A stretch of 64,000 bases of DNA from Ureibacillus manganicus DSM 26584 (GTDB lineage Bacteria; Bacillota; Bacilli; Bacillales_A; Planococcaceae). The position numbers and the translations under genes were made by a program. The notes beneath the pieces are model-generated. The model saw only the letters and a program-made list of their open reading frames with translations. It was not told the DNA's origin and did not search any database. Shown in pieces: positions 44,884 to 53,872 of this stretch (position 1 is its first letter; each line of letters opens with the position of its first letter). The stretch covers positions 1 to 64,000 of the forward strand of contig NZ_JPVN01000003.1 of the NCBI RefSeq assembly GCF_000772945.1. The letters run 5' to 3'.

Positions 44884-44916
44884 TAAAACGACCTTCCGTA
44901 GTACGGAAAGTCGTTT
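44884..44916 (-). terminator. terminator of the CNNM-like gene
   Basis: AAACGAC-TTCCGT and ACGGAA-GTCGTTT pair around AGT between the two minus-strand genes. Confidence 0.85.
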
Positions 44917-44922
44917 ATATAA

Positions 44923-46299
44923 TTATTCTTCGATCTTTTGTTTTAATTCATCAAGTTCCTCAGATTCTCCGTCTGTAGGTTCTTCTAGTTGAATGATTTC
45001 GATATAAAGAATGTGATGACCATCTAATTCTTTAATCTTAAATTCATAGCCATCAAATTCAAAACTGTCACCTTCAACAGCATCGAATCGCTTTGTTAAG
45101 AACCAACCTCCAAGTGTATCGATATCTTCTTCTTGGATATTAGTACCTAACATGTCATTTACTTCAACTAACAACATTTTTGCATCTATAATATAATGAC
45201 CTTCACTAATTTCTTGAACTTCTGGAATTTCATCTTGGTCAAATTCGTCTTGAATATCACCGACGATTTCTTCGATAATGTCTTCAATAGTTACTAAACC
45301 TGAAGTACCACCATATTCGTCCATTAGAATAGCCATGTGAATTCGTTCTTGTTGTATTTTTAATAATAAATCACTAATTGGAACTGTTTCAAACACTCGA
45401 ATGACCGGCTGCATATAATCGACAACAGGTTTATCCCCATTTGTAGGATTTTTAATGTATGCAGTTAATAAGTGCTTCAAGTTTACAAGTCCAATTACAT
45501 GGTCTTTGTCACCATCAGTAACTGGGTATCGTGTATACTGTTCCACACCCATTACTTCAAAGACTTCTTTTACAGTTAAGTCTTTATCGAAGCTGATTAT
45601 TTCAGTACGAGGCACCATAATTTCTTTTGCTGTTCGGTCTGCAAATTCAAAAATACTGTTAACGTATTCAAATTCTGAATGGTTAATCTCACCGCTTTTT
45701 AAACTATCTGCCATAATCATACGAAGTTCTTCTTCAGTATGTGCGTTTTCACTTTCAGTAACAGGTTTTAAACCAAATAATCTTGAAAGCCCGCGTGCAG
45801 ATAAATTTAAGAAGTGAATAAATGGATACATCACTTTATAGAATGCTACTAGCAACCCTGAAAAGTTTAATGTAACCCATTCAGCTCGTTGAATTGCTAA
45901 CGTTTTTGGTGCTAATTCACCAGCAACAACATGGATAAATGTTACAATTGAGAATGCGATAATGAAAGAAATAACAGAAACTGCTGTAGTTTCTATGTTT
46001 ATCCCCATCATTTCAAATAATGGGTGTAACATTTTAGCTATTGTAGGTTCCCCTAACCAACCTAAACCTAATGAAGTGATTGTAATCCCAAGTTGACAAG
46101 CTGATAAATACTCGTCTAGATTATCAACTACTTTTTTAGCTCGAATTGCTTTTTTATTTCCTTCTTCTACTAATTGATCAATGCGTGTTGATCGCACTTT
46201 AACAATTGCAAACTCTGTTGCAACGAAAAATCCTGAAAAGATAATAAGGATAGCAAATGTTGCTAGCCTAATGGTCAGCTCTACTATGTCTCCGTCCAA
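44923..46299 (-). CDS. CNNM/hemolysin C-family protein (DUF21-CBS-CorC)
   Basis: The 458-residue protein has a DUF21 membrane domain (about 1-190, starting near VELTIRLATFAILIIFSGFF), two CBS domains (about 205-335, with EIMVPRTEIISFD and MDEYGGTSGLVTIEDIIEEI), and a CorC_HlyC domain (about 345-425). Relatives such as MpfA and YhdP are linked to Mg2+ export, and others to ion homeostasis. The acidic C-terminal tail ends in a run of Glu and Asp. The start is TTG, with AAAGGA five bases upstream, inside the 3' arm of a hairpin (46307-46342). Confidence 0.9.
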   Translation of the reverse strand: MDGDIVELTIRLATFAILIIFSGFFVATEFAIVKVRSTRIDQLVEEGNKKAIRAKKVVDNLDEYLSACQLGITITSLGLGWLGEPTIAKMLHPLFEMMGINIETTAVSVISFIIAFSIVTFIHVVAGELAPKTLAIQRAEWVTLNFSGLLVAFYKVMYPFIHFLNLSARGLSRLFGLKPVTESENAHTEEELRMIMADSLKSGEINHSEFEYVNSIFEFADRTAKEIMVPRTEIISFDKDLTVKEVFEVMGVEQYTRYPVTDGDKDHVIGLVNLKHLLTAYIKNPTNGDKPVVDYMQPVIRVFETVPISDLLLKIQQERIHMAILMDEYGGTSGLVTIEDIIEEIVGDIQDEFDQDEIPEVQEISEGHYIIDAKMLLVEVNDMLGTNIQEEDIDTLGGWFLTKRFDAVEGDSFEFDGYEFKIKELDGHHILYIEIIQLEEPTDGESEELDELKQKIEE

Positions 46300-46306
46300 A
46301 TACGTC

Positions 46307-46342
46307 CTTTGTTCCTAACCCGAATGAGGGGAGCGAACAAAG
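46307..46342 (-). promoter_or_regulatory. hairpin overlapping the ribosome binding site
   Basis: On the minus strand CTTTGTTC pairs with GAACAAAG, and the 3' arm includes most of the AAAGGA site of the CNNM-like gene. Folding could lower translation. A conserved riboswitch fold such as ykoK or yybP-ykoY is not evident. Confidence 0.5.
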
Positions 46343-46642
46343 AATACACCTCCTATAATAAAAAATTAGATAATAATTCAATCATAAAATATTTTCTTGA
46401 AAAATACAAATTATGAATGACTATTATTATTGAGTGGTAAAAATTACAGATTAAAAGATTTTCTTCAAAAAAAATGTTAACTGGTGAAATATACACATTG
46501 GAAATTTCGAATTCAATTTTCTATTAATTGATACTCAAGGTTATTAACCTCATATAAGTGATCAATCTAATTATAATGACAGTCTATGAAGTGCATTTAA
46601 AACAGCAAAAGAGTTCAAAAAAAATAAATATTTAGAAAATTG

Positions 46643-46672
46643 TTGACAAGAAAATTATGGGTATGCTACCAT
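46643..46672 (+). promoter_or_regulatory. promoter of the leader peptide / bmrCD operon
   Basis: TTGACA at 46643-46648, an 18-bp spacer and an extended -10 TGC-TACCAT (46667-46672) stand 39 bp before the leader ATG. The flanking sequence from 46343 to 46642 is A+T rich and holds nothing I can name. Confidence 0.75.
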
Positions 46673-46710
46673 CTAGTGGTGATGTAAAAATCGAAAGGGA
46701 GGTAAGGATT

Positions 46711-46788
46711 ATGAAAATGTTAATTCATTCAATTATTGATACAAATAAAAATTATAATCCAAGCTTCCGTATACTGTTTACTTGCTAA
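46711..46788 (+). CDS. 25-residue leader peptide (BmrB-like)
   Basis: ATG 46711 follows AAAGGGAGGTAAGG, one of the strongest ribosome sites in the window. The peptide is MKMLIHSIIDTNKN followed by YNPSFRILFTC and a stop. Soon after the stop, GGTACAGGT/ACTTGTACC (46815-46838) and a classical terminator (46846-46880) follow, then the bmrCD-like genes. In B. subtilis, bmrCD is controlled by the leader peptide BmrB through ribosome-stalling attenuation. The sequence here differs from what I recall of BmrB, so homology is by position and design. Confidence 0.75.
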   Translation: MKMLIHSIIDTNKNYNPSFRILFTC

Positions 46789-46814
46789 TTTTTTGTTTTA
46801 TTTTGCAAATACTC

Positions 46815-46880
46815 GGTACAGGTTTGGATACTTGTACCTTTTGGGCACTTATCCCTAAAAGGGATAAGTGTCTTTTTATT
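46815..46880 (+). promoter_or_regulatory. transcription attenuator of the bmrCD operon
   Basis: Hairpin 1, GGTACAGGT/ACTTGTACC (46815-46838), is followed by hairpin 2, an 11-bp perfect stem with loop AAA (46846-46870), and TCTTTTTA. Hairpin 2 is an intrinsic terminator before the coding region. A stalled ribosome on the leader frame would alter the upstream fold and permit read-through. Confidence 0.8.
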
Positions 46881-46946
46881 GCCTAAAAACGGAAGTTAAT
46901 GACAAAATTAGTAAAAACAGTAGAGGGAAAGAGAGAAGGTGTAACA

Positions 46947-48692
46947 ATGTTTAATGTTTTATTTAAATTAAAATGGTTTTTTAAAACCCAATGGAGAAGA
47001 TACACTGTAGCGATTCTATTGTTAGTATTAGCGAGTGTACTTGAAATTTTACCTCCATATATATTGGGGATGGGGATCGATGATATTGCTTCAGATACAA
47101 TGACTTCTGAAACTCTAAATACGTACGTCATCATACTAATTTGCATTATCGTAGGTGCTTATGTAATGAATTTTATATGGCAGTACCAATTATTCGGTGG
47201 TGCAATTAAATTAGAACAAATTTTACGAAGAAGACTTATGCATCAGTTTTTAAAAATGACACCAACGTTCTATGAAAAAAATAGAACTGGTGATTTAATG
47301 GCTCGTGCAACAAATGATTTGAACTCAGTTTCATTAACAGCTGGGTTTGGGATTATGACTTTAATTGATTCTACATTATATTTTGGTGCAATTATTTTAG
47401 CGATGGGATTCTTTATTTCTTGGAAATTAACATTGATTTCAATGATACCAATTCCAATTATCGCTATTTTAATGCAGGTTTTAGGGAAAAAAGTACATGA
47501 GCGCTACATGATAGCACAAGAATCATTTGGGGAATTGAATGATAGTGTTTTAGAATCTGTGGCAGGTGTACGTGTAGTTCGTGCATACGTTCAGGAAAAG
47601 AAAGACGAAGAACGATTCCACGGCATGAGTGAAGAAGTTTTTCAAAAATATATAAGAGTTGCAAAAATTAATGCATTATTCGGACCTATTACAAAAATTG
47701 GTACAGGGATTACTTATGTAATTACATTAGGATTTGGTGCAATTCTTGTTTCAAATGGTGAAATGTCAGTAGGCCAAATTGTATCATTTACCATCTATTT
47801 AGGGATGGCAACATGGCCAATCATTGCTATTGGAGAGTTAATTAACGTAATGCAACAAGGGAATGCATCATTAGACCGTGTTCAAGAAACATTAGACTAT
47901 TCACCGGATATTCAAGATCCAGAACGACCAAATGAAATTTCGACAGTAACTTCAATTGGGTTTAATGATTTTACATTCCAATATCCTCTTTCCCACATTA
48001 AAAATTTACAACGTATTTCATTGCAACTTCAAAAAGGGCAGACCCTTGGAATTGTTGGGAAAACTGGGGCAGGTAAAACGACGTTTGTAAAGCAGTTGCT
48101 AAGAGAATATCCAATCGGGGACGGACAATTTAGGTTTGGTGATATTGATATATCAAAACTAACTAAGGAACAAGTTCTTGAATGGATTGGTTATGTTCCT
48201 CAGGATCATGTGTTGTTCTCTCGTACGATTCGAGAAAATATTTTATTTGGTAAAGAAGATGCTTCAGAAGAAGATATTCGCGAAGCAATTCGATTAGCTT
48301 ATTTTGAGAAGGATTTAAAAAATCTACCATTAGGAATAGAAACACTAGTTGGTGAAAAAGGTGTTTCTTTATCGGGTGGTCAGAAACAGCGAGTTTCGAT
48401 TGCAAGAGCTTTAATTAAAGACCCAGAGATATTAATTTTAGATGATTCCTTATCAGCTGTTGATGCGAAAACAGAAACAAGAATAATTGAAAATATTCAA
48501 CAAGAGCGTAAGGGGAAAACAACAATTATTACAACGCATCGTCTATCTGCAATCCAACATGCAAATTGGATTATTGTATTAGATGATGGGGTCATTGTGG
48601 AAGAAGGGACGCATGAGGAACTCACTACGAAAGGTGGCTGGTATAAAGAACAATTCGATCGCCAGCAATTAGAGGGGGTGTCTTCTGAATGA
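46947..48692 (+). CDS. bmrC: multidrug ABC transporter BmrC (YheI-like)
   Basis: The half-transporter has 581 residues: an exporter membrane domain (about 1-300) with FFKTQWRRYTVAILLL, FYEKNRTGDLMARATNDL and VLESVAGVRVVRAYVQE, then the ATPase domain. Walker A is GKTGAGKTT, the signature LSGGQKQR, and the Walker B ILILDDSLSA has Asp where the catalytic Glu belongs. That is the degenerate site known from BmrC. ATG 46947 matches the family N-terminus and has GAAGGTG; ATG 46899 is also open. It works as a heterodimer with the next gene and exports drugs. Confidence 0.93.
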   Translation: MFNVLFKLKWFFKTQWRRYTVAILLLVLASVLEILPPYILGMGIDDIASDTMTSETLNTYVIILICIIVGAYVMNFIWQYQLFGGAIKLEQILRRRLMHQFLKMTPTFYEKNRTGDLMARATNDLNSVSLTAGFGIMTLIDSTLYFGAIILAMGFFISWKLTLISMIPIPIIAILMQVLGKKVHERYMIAQESFGELNDSVLESVAGVRVVRAYVQEKKDEERFHGMSEEVFQKYIRVAKINALFGPITKIGTGITYVITLGFGAILVSNGEMSVGQIVSFTIYLGMATWPIIAIGELINVMQQGNASLDRVQETLDYSPDIQDPERPNEISTVTSIGFNDFTFQYPLSHIKNLQRISLQLQKGQTLGIVGKTGAGKTTFVKQLLREYPIGDGQFRFGDIDISKLTKEQVLEWIGYVPQDHVLFSRTIRENILFGKEDASEEDIREAIRLAYFEKDLKNLPLGIETLVGEKGVSLSGGQKQRVSIARALIKDPEILILDDSLSAVDAKTETRIIENIQQERKGKTTIITTHRLSAIQHANWIIVLDDGVIVEEGTHEELTTKGGWYKEQFDRQQLEGVSSE

Positions 48693-50422
48693 GTACAGGA
48701 AGACGATTATTTCAATACACTAAGAAATTTAAGAAACCAATATTAATAGGTTTATTTTTATTAACTTTGTCAGTATTAACTGATTTATCAGGACCGTTAA
48801 TTGCGAAGCATATTATTGATAACTATATGATTCCAGAATCTCTATTGTTTGAACCATTAGTAATCTTATTAATCATTTTTATAACTTTAGAGATATCAAC
48901 AGCGGTTTTACGTTATTTTATGTACATTAATTTACAAATTGGTGCAAACCGTATTATACAGAAGCTGCGAATCGATGTTTTTGGGCATATTCAGAAAATG
49001 CCAATCAATTACTTCGATAATTTACCAGCAGGTAAAATTGTAGCTCGAGTAACAAATGATACAGAGGCGATTCGCAATTTATTTTCTCAAGTATTAGTGC
49101 AATTCGCCATGAGCACGATCTCAATATCGGGTGTTTATGTTGCATTATTTATACTAAATTGGAGAATGGCTTTAATTGCATTATTGGTAGTGCCAATTGT
49201 GTATACTTGGATGATTGCTTATCGCAAATATGCATCAAAATTTAACCATGTTGTCCGAACAAAAATTGCAGATATTAATGCGATGATTAATGAATCAATC
49301 AATGGTATGACAATTATTCAAGCGTTCAAACGGGAAGATCAAATGAAAAAAGAATTTGCTGAAATGAACAATGAACACTATGAATATCAACGTAAGTTAT
49401 TATTTTTAGATTCAGGTACAGCTCATAATCTTGTGAATGTATTACGCTTAACTATCTTAACAATTTTTATCTTTTACTTTGGAACGCAGTCAATTACAAC
49501 AACAGATATCATTACTGCAGGTACATTGTATGCATTTGTGGATTATACAACACGATTATTCAATCCAATTGTGAATATTGTAAATCAGTTCTCTCAAATG
49601 GAACGTTCCCTTGTGGCTGGTTCACGTGTATTTGAATTGTTAGACCAAAAAGGTGAAGACGTGAGTGAAAAATCCATTCCTCGTTATGAAGGAAACGTGA
49701 CATTTGATAAAGTATCCTTTGCTTATAAAGATGATGAGTATGTACTAAAAAATATAAGCTTTGAAGCAAAAAAAGGTGAAACAGTTGCACTAGTTGGTCA
49801 TACGGGCTCAGGGAAAAGTTCGATAATGAATTTATTGTTCCGATTCTATGATCCTCAAAAAGGAAAAATATTGATTGATGGAAAAGATGTAACAAAGACT
49901 CCACGTCAAACAATCCGTGAGCATATGGGTATTGTGTTGCAAGACCCGTATTTATTTACAGGTACAATTGCAACGAATGTTAGTTTAAATGATCCTCGTA
50001 TCACGAGAGAGACGGTTGAAAAGGCACTTGAAGCGGTTGGTGGCGAACGAGTATTGAAAAACCTTGAAAACGGGATTGATGAACCTGTAATTGAAAAGGG
50101 AAGTACATTATCATCAGGTCAACGTCAGTTAATTTCCTTTGCAAGAGCGTTAGCCTTTGACCCAGCAATCTTAATACTGGATGAAGCAACTTCAAATATC
50201 GATACGGAAACAGAAGAGATAATCCAACATGCGATGGACGTTCTGAAAAAAGGACGAACAACATTTATCATAGCTCATCGATTATCTACTATTAAAAATG
50301 CAGATCAAATATTAGTGTTGGACCGTGGAGAAGTGGTTGAAAAAGGTACACACGAAGAATTAATTGCTCTTGGTGGTCGTTATGAAACAATGTATCGCTT
50401 ACAATCTGGGGTTCATCAATAG
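48689..50422 (+). CDS. bmrD: multidrug ABC transporter BmrD (YheH-like)
   Basis: The 577-residue partner half-transporter starts inside the stop of bmrC (ATGA). The membrane domain has NRIIQKLRIDVFGHIQKMPI and YFDNLPAGKIVARVTNDTEA. The ATPase has Walker A GHTGSGKSS, a changed signature STLSSGQRQ, and a complete catalytic Glu in ILILDEATSN. So the pair has one full and one degenerate ATP site. B. subtilis BmrD is about 670 residues, with a large extracellular insert between the first two helices. Here that insert is absent, and GPLIAKHIIDNYMIPESLLF runs straight into the second helix. Confidence 0.93.
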   Translation: MSTGRRLFQYTKKFKKPILIGLFLLTLSVLTDLSGPLIAKHIIDNYMIPESLLFEPLVILLIIFITLEISTAVLRYFMYINLQIGANRIIQKLRIDVFGHIQKMPINYFDNLPAGKIVARVTNDTEAIRNLFSQVLVQFAMSTISISGVYVALFILNWRMALIALLVVPIVYTWMIAYRKYASKFNHVVRTKIADINAMINESINGMTIIQAFKREDQMKKEFAEMNNEHYEYQRKLLFLDSGTAHNLVNVLRLTILTIFIFYFGTQSITTTDIITAGTLYAFVDYTTRLFNPIVNIVNQFSQMERSLVAGSRVFELLDQKGEDVSEKSIPRYEGNVTFDKVSFAYKDDEYVLKNISFEAKKGETVALVGHTGSGKSSIMNLLFRFYDPQKGKILIDGKDVTKTPRQTIREHMGIVLQDPYLFTGTIATNVSLNDPRITRETVEKALEAVGGERVLKNLENGIDEPVIEKGSTLSSGQRQLISFARALAFDPAILILDEATSNIDTETEEIIQHAMDVLKKGRTTFIIAHRLSTIKNADQILVLDRGEVVEKGTHEELIALGGRYETMYRLQSGVHQ

Positions 50423-50459
50423 GAAGCTTTTGATTGCCTAGGAAAAAGTTAACATACTA

Positions 50460-50498
50460 AAAAAAGTTGGTCCGATTTCTGTCGGGCCAACTTTTTCC
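50460..50498 (+). terminator. bmrCD operon terminator
   Basis: AAAAGTTGG-CCGA and TCGG-CCAACTTTT pair, followed by T residues. Confidence 0.9.
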
Positions 50499-50595
50499 AT
50501 ATTATTATTGATTTTTCGTATCAATACTCGTATAGTAATCTCATAATTTATGAATTTTTTTTGACAATTTATGAGGGAAAAAGAGATGAAGGCCT

Positions 50596-51873
50596 ATGAC
50601 CAGATGGCTACGCAGCTGGGTGTTAACAATTAATTCTTTCAATAGAAATATTAAAATGTTTATGCTAGCGAATGTACTTATTCAAATTGGAATGGGTATT
50701 TTTATGGTGATGTACAATTTATATATTCGAGGACTTGGATATTCCGAATCAGTAAACGGAAGTGTCATTGCTATTAATTCGCTTGCAACTGCATTAATGC
50801 TTATCCCTGCTGGCTTGTTGAGTGATAAATTTGGACGGAAAAAAATTCTAATCATTGGGACATTATTAACTTCGTTTGTTCTTTTTGGACGAAGTATAGT
50901 TACTGTTGAACAGCCAATATTAATGTTTGGATTTTTTGCAGGAATCGTTTGGGCATTAGCCCAAGTATCAGGTGTTCCATTTTTAGCTGAAAACTCTAAG
51001 CCAAACGAGAGAATGCATTTATTTAGCATACATTTTGCAATGGTCACTGTTGCAAATGTTATAGGAAACTTGGCTGGAGGATTTATTGCAGACGGCTTAC
51101 AACATTTCCTTAATATTGGTATTGTTGAAAGTATCCGTATTTCGCTAATTTTTGGTGCTGTCATCTTTAGTATGGGGTTAATTCCGCTCTTTCAGTTGAA
51201 ACCTGTACCTAAACCACAAAGTAACTGTCAGACAAAAGTTTTAGATTCAAATAGGTTGGCTTTAGCAGCAGAAGAAGAAGGTTTTAAAAAGAATTTTAAG
51301 ATGATCGTTTTATTTGGATTATCAAGTTTAATGATTGGAACAGGTTCAGGCTTAGTTATTCCTTACTTGAATTTATACTTTGCCAACAGGTTTGGTGCTT
51401 CAAATTCGTATGTAGGGTTAATCATCGCATTAGGCTCAGCAATGACTGCTGTTGCTATGTTAATAGGTCCGATTTTAGTTAAAAAAGTCGGAAAAGTCCG
51501 AGCATTGGTAATTTTCCAATTCGTATCGATTCCGTTTTTATTTATTACTGGATTTACGAATTCATTACTTATAGCCTCTATAGGATTTTTGTTGCGTCAA
51601 GCGCTCATGAATGCTGGAAACCCGATAACAAGTGCGATTGCCATGGATGTCGTTCATGATAAATATAAAGGTCTTGCTAACTCAGTCAATCAAATGGTTT
51701 TCAATTTAGGTTGGGCGATGATGGGGTTACCTGCAGCTTGGCTCGTAACAACTTACGGTAATTATTGGGGCTATGCTTTCACATTTTCTATTACTGGATG
51801 TCTATATTTAGTAGCTTCAACGTATTTCTATATTATTTTTGGCAGGAAGTTTCGATTGAAGGAAGATTCGTAG
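50596..51873 (+). CDS. MFS transporter
   Basis: The 425-residue membrane protein has twelve helices. The MFS motif between helices 2 and 3 is GLLSDKFGRKKILI. A central loop (about 205-225, KPQSNCQTKVLDSNRL) separates two six-helix halves. It is probably a drug or metabolite exporter; no substrate motif is evident. It lies between the BmrCD operon and an amidase gene, 31 bp before the latter, so it may be co-transcribed with the amidase. A short AAGG site precedes ATG 50596. Confidence 0.9.
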   Translation: MTRWLRSWVLTINSFNRNIKMFMLANVLIQIGMGIFMVMYNLYIRGLGYSESVNGSVIAINSLATALMLIPAGLLSDKFGRKKILIIGTLLTSFVLFGRSIVTVEQPILMFGFFAGIVWALAQVSGVPFLAENSKPNERMHLFSIHFAMVTVANVIGNLAGGFIADGLQHFLNIGIVESIRISLIFGAVIFSMGLIPLFQLKPVPKPQSNCQTKVLDSNRLALAAEEEGFKKNFKMIVLFGLSSLMIGTGSGLVIPYLNLYFANRFGASNSYVGLIIALGSAMTAVAMLIGPILVKKVGKVRALVIFQFVSIPFLFITGFTNSLLIASIGFLLRQALMNAGNPITSAIAMDVVHDKYKGLANSVNQMVFNLGWAMMGLPAAWLVTTYGNYWGYAFTFSITGCLYLVASTYFYIIFGRKFRLKEDS

Positions 51874-51904
51874 ATTCATACTCTAGTTAAAGTGGGGTAA
51901 AACA

Positions 51905-53371
51905 GTGGAATTGAATTTTAATGAGTTATTAAATGAAGAATTGACTATTAAAGAAATCCAAAATGCTATGAACAATGGTGAATTAACATCAAAAGAACTC
52001 GTAATGTACTATTTATATAGAATAGCAAAGTATGACCAGGATGGCCCTAAACTGAATTCTATACTAGAGATAAATCCAGATGCTATTTTTATAGCAGAGA
52101 CTCTAGATCATGAAAGGAAACTAAATGGTCCAAGAGGTATACTGCACGGGATCCCTGTATTATTAAAAGATAACATAGAAACAAATGATTTTATGCATAC
52201 GAGTGCAGGCAGCCTTGCACTTGCGAATTATAATAGTAGAGATGATGCATTTCTAGTTAAAAAGCTAAGAAAAGCCGGTGCAGTGATTCTTGGAAAGACA
52301 AATATGACTGAATTTGCAAATGGGATGTCTTCACAGATGTGGGCGGGTTATAGTTCAAGAGGTGGACAAGTACTAAACCCATACAGTGCCTCCTTTTTCG
52401 TCGGGGGGTCTAGTTCAGGCTCTGCTGTAGCTGTTGCGGCAAATCTTACTGTGTTATCAGTAGGTACAGAAACAGACGCTTCAATATTGAGCCCTGCAAT
52501 AAATAATTCAGTAGTAGGTATTAAACCAACTGTCGGTTTAATAAGTAGAAGTGGTTTGATTCCTTTTACATATTCCCAAGATACTGCAGGTCCATTTGCA
52601 AGAAATGTTACTGATGCAGCAATTTTGTTAGGATCGATGGCTGGGGTTGATGAAGTGGATGTTGCTACTCATCGAAGTATCAATCGAACAGTTGAAGACT
52701 ATTCGGTATTTTTAGATCCGAATGGTTTGAAAAATTCTAGAATAGGTGTATTTACCGATGTAAGTAATGAATTTAAAAGTTCAGATGAATTTGATGAAGA
52801 TTTATATCAGAATGTTATTGAAACACTTAAAAGTGAAGGCGCAGAAGTAATCGAAGATATAGAAATTCCATCTATGAATAGAGAATGGAGCTATGGTGTA
52901 TCTTTATATGAATTGAAACATAGTCTAGAAAATTTCCTTTCAGAGCTTCCTAACAATATGCCGGTTCATTCGATTAGCGAACTAATTGACTTTAATAAAA
53001 ATAATAGTGAAGCTGCTTTAAAGTACGGCCAAGATAAATTAGAAAACAGAGCAAAATTATCTAATACATTGAGAGAACCTGAGTATATTTTGTCAAAACT
53101 AGAAGATATTTATTATGCACAGGAAAAAGGAATAGATGAAGTATTAAATAAATACAAACTAGATGCGATTTTACTCCCTTCCTATGTTGGCTCAACTATC
53201 TGTGCGAAAGCAGGATACCCTTCCATTGCTTTACCGGCTGGTTTTCGAAAAGATGGTAGACCATTTGGAATTACATTTGCTAGTGGGGCATTTAATGAAG
53301 GGATGTTAATAAAAATTGGATACGCGTTTGAACAAGTAACTCAACATAGAAAGAAACCAATACTCAAATAA
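51905..53371 (+). CDS. amidase-signature family protein
   Basis: This 488-residue Ser-Ser-Lys amidase has the catalytic lysine in PVLLKDNIETND, the bridging serine in GGSSSGSAVAVA and the nucleophile serine in GTETDASILSPA. The canonical G before the last serine is A here, which occurs in related stand-alone amidases. There is no gatB or gatC nearby, so it is not the tRNA amidotransferase subunit. The start is GTG after GTGGGG. A strong terminator follows. The natural amide is unknown. Confidence 0.9.
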   Translation: MELNFNELLNEELTIKEIQNAMNNGELTSKELVMYYLYRIAKYDQDGPKLNSILEINPDAIFIAETLDHERKLNGPRGILHGIPVLLKDNIETNDFMHTSAGSLALANYNSRDDAFLVKKLRKAGAVILGKTNMTEFANGMSSQMWAGYSSRGGQVLNPYSASFFVGGSSSGSAVAVAANLTVLSVGTETDASILSPAINNSVVGIKPTVGLISRSGLIPFTYSQDTAGPFARNVTDAAILLGSMAGVDEVDVATHRSINRTVEDYSVFLDPNGLKNSRIGVFTDVSNEFKSSDEFDEDLYQNVIETLKSEGAEVIEDIEIPSMNREWSYGVSLYELKHSLENFLSELPNNMPVHSISELIDFNKNNSEAALKYGQDKLENRAKLSNTLREPEYILSKLEDIYYAQEKGIDEVLNKYKLDAILLPSYVGSTICAKAGYPSIALPAGFRKDGRPFGITFASGAFNEGMLIKIGYAFEQVTQHRKKPILK

Positions 53372-53396
53372 TAGATCGAAATTCTGCATGATAATT

Positions 53397-53450
53397 AAAC
53401 GGAAGCATTGATTCTTCTTAATTGAAGATCGCAATGCTTCCGTTTTACTT
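53397..53450. terminator. bidirectional terminator
   Basis: AAACGGAAGCATTG and CAATGCTTCCGTTT form a perfect 14-bp outer stem, with an inner TCTTC/GAAGA stem. Confidence 0.92.
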
Positions 53451-53472
53451 TTTAAGATTATATTGTAATCAC

Positions 53473-53676
53473 TCAATCATAAACATGATAAAGCATTAGT
53501 TCATGTACCTTTTTTTCAACTTCCACAATCTCACCCGGTATTTCCCCAATCCACTCAATGTTTCCATCTTTACTATACTCTGCTTTATAAGACTTTTGGT
53601 TATAGTAAAAAGAAACAATCCACCCCGGAATTTGTGTGTTCTCAAACATTGGCTTAAAACGAAAATGTGTAATCAT
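53473..53676 (-). CDS. yheE: YheE-family small protein (DUF5342)
   Basis: The 67-residue protein contains PGWIVSFYYNQKSYKAEYSK, DGNIEWIG and ends KVHELMLYHVYD, the conserved YheE C-terminus. It has no membrane helix or catalytic motif. GGGGGAG lies five bases before ATG 53676; a longer frame to 53697 is less likely. Like B. subtilis yheE, it lies in the bmrCD/yheAB neighbourhood, opposite in strand to yheB. Function unknown. Confidence 0.8.
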   Translation of the reverse strand: MITHFRFKPMFENTQIPGWIVSFYYNQKSYKAEYSKDGNIEWIGEIPGEIVEVEKKVHELMLYHVYD

Positions 53677-53872
53677 ATAGCTCCCCCTTTGAAACATTTT
53701 CCTAACTTCAATCGTACTAGAAGTAGTGGAAGAAGGCTATTATTATCTTGCGTAACCTTCCTTTGTTATAATGAGGAATAGTTTTAAAGGAAGTTAAGTT
53801 ATTAAGCGAGCTCGAAAATCTTTGACGCAACTAACTATAGCGTTAATTTGATAAGAAGTGAGAGGTTTTATA

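Noticed and set aside
51905-53371. GatA subunit of glutamyl-tRNA amidotransferase
   Set aside because: gatB and gatC are absent, and the motif around the nucleophile differs from GatA.
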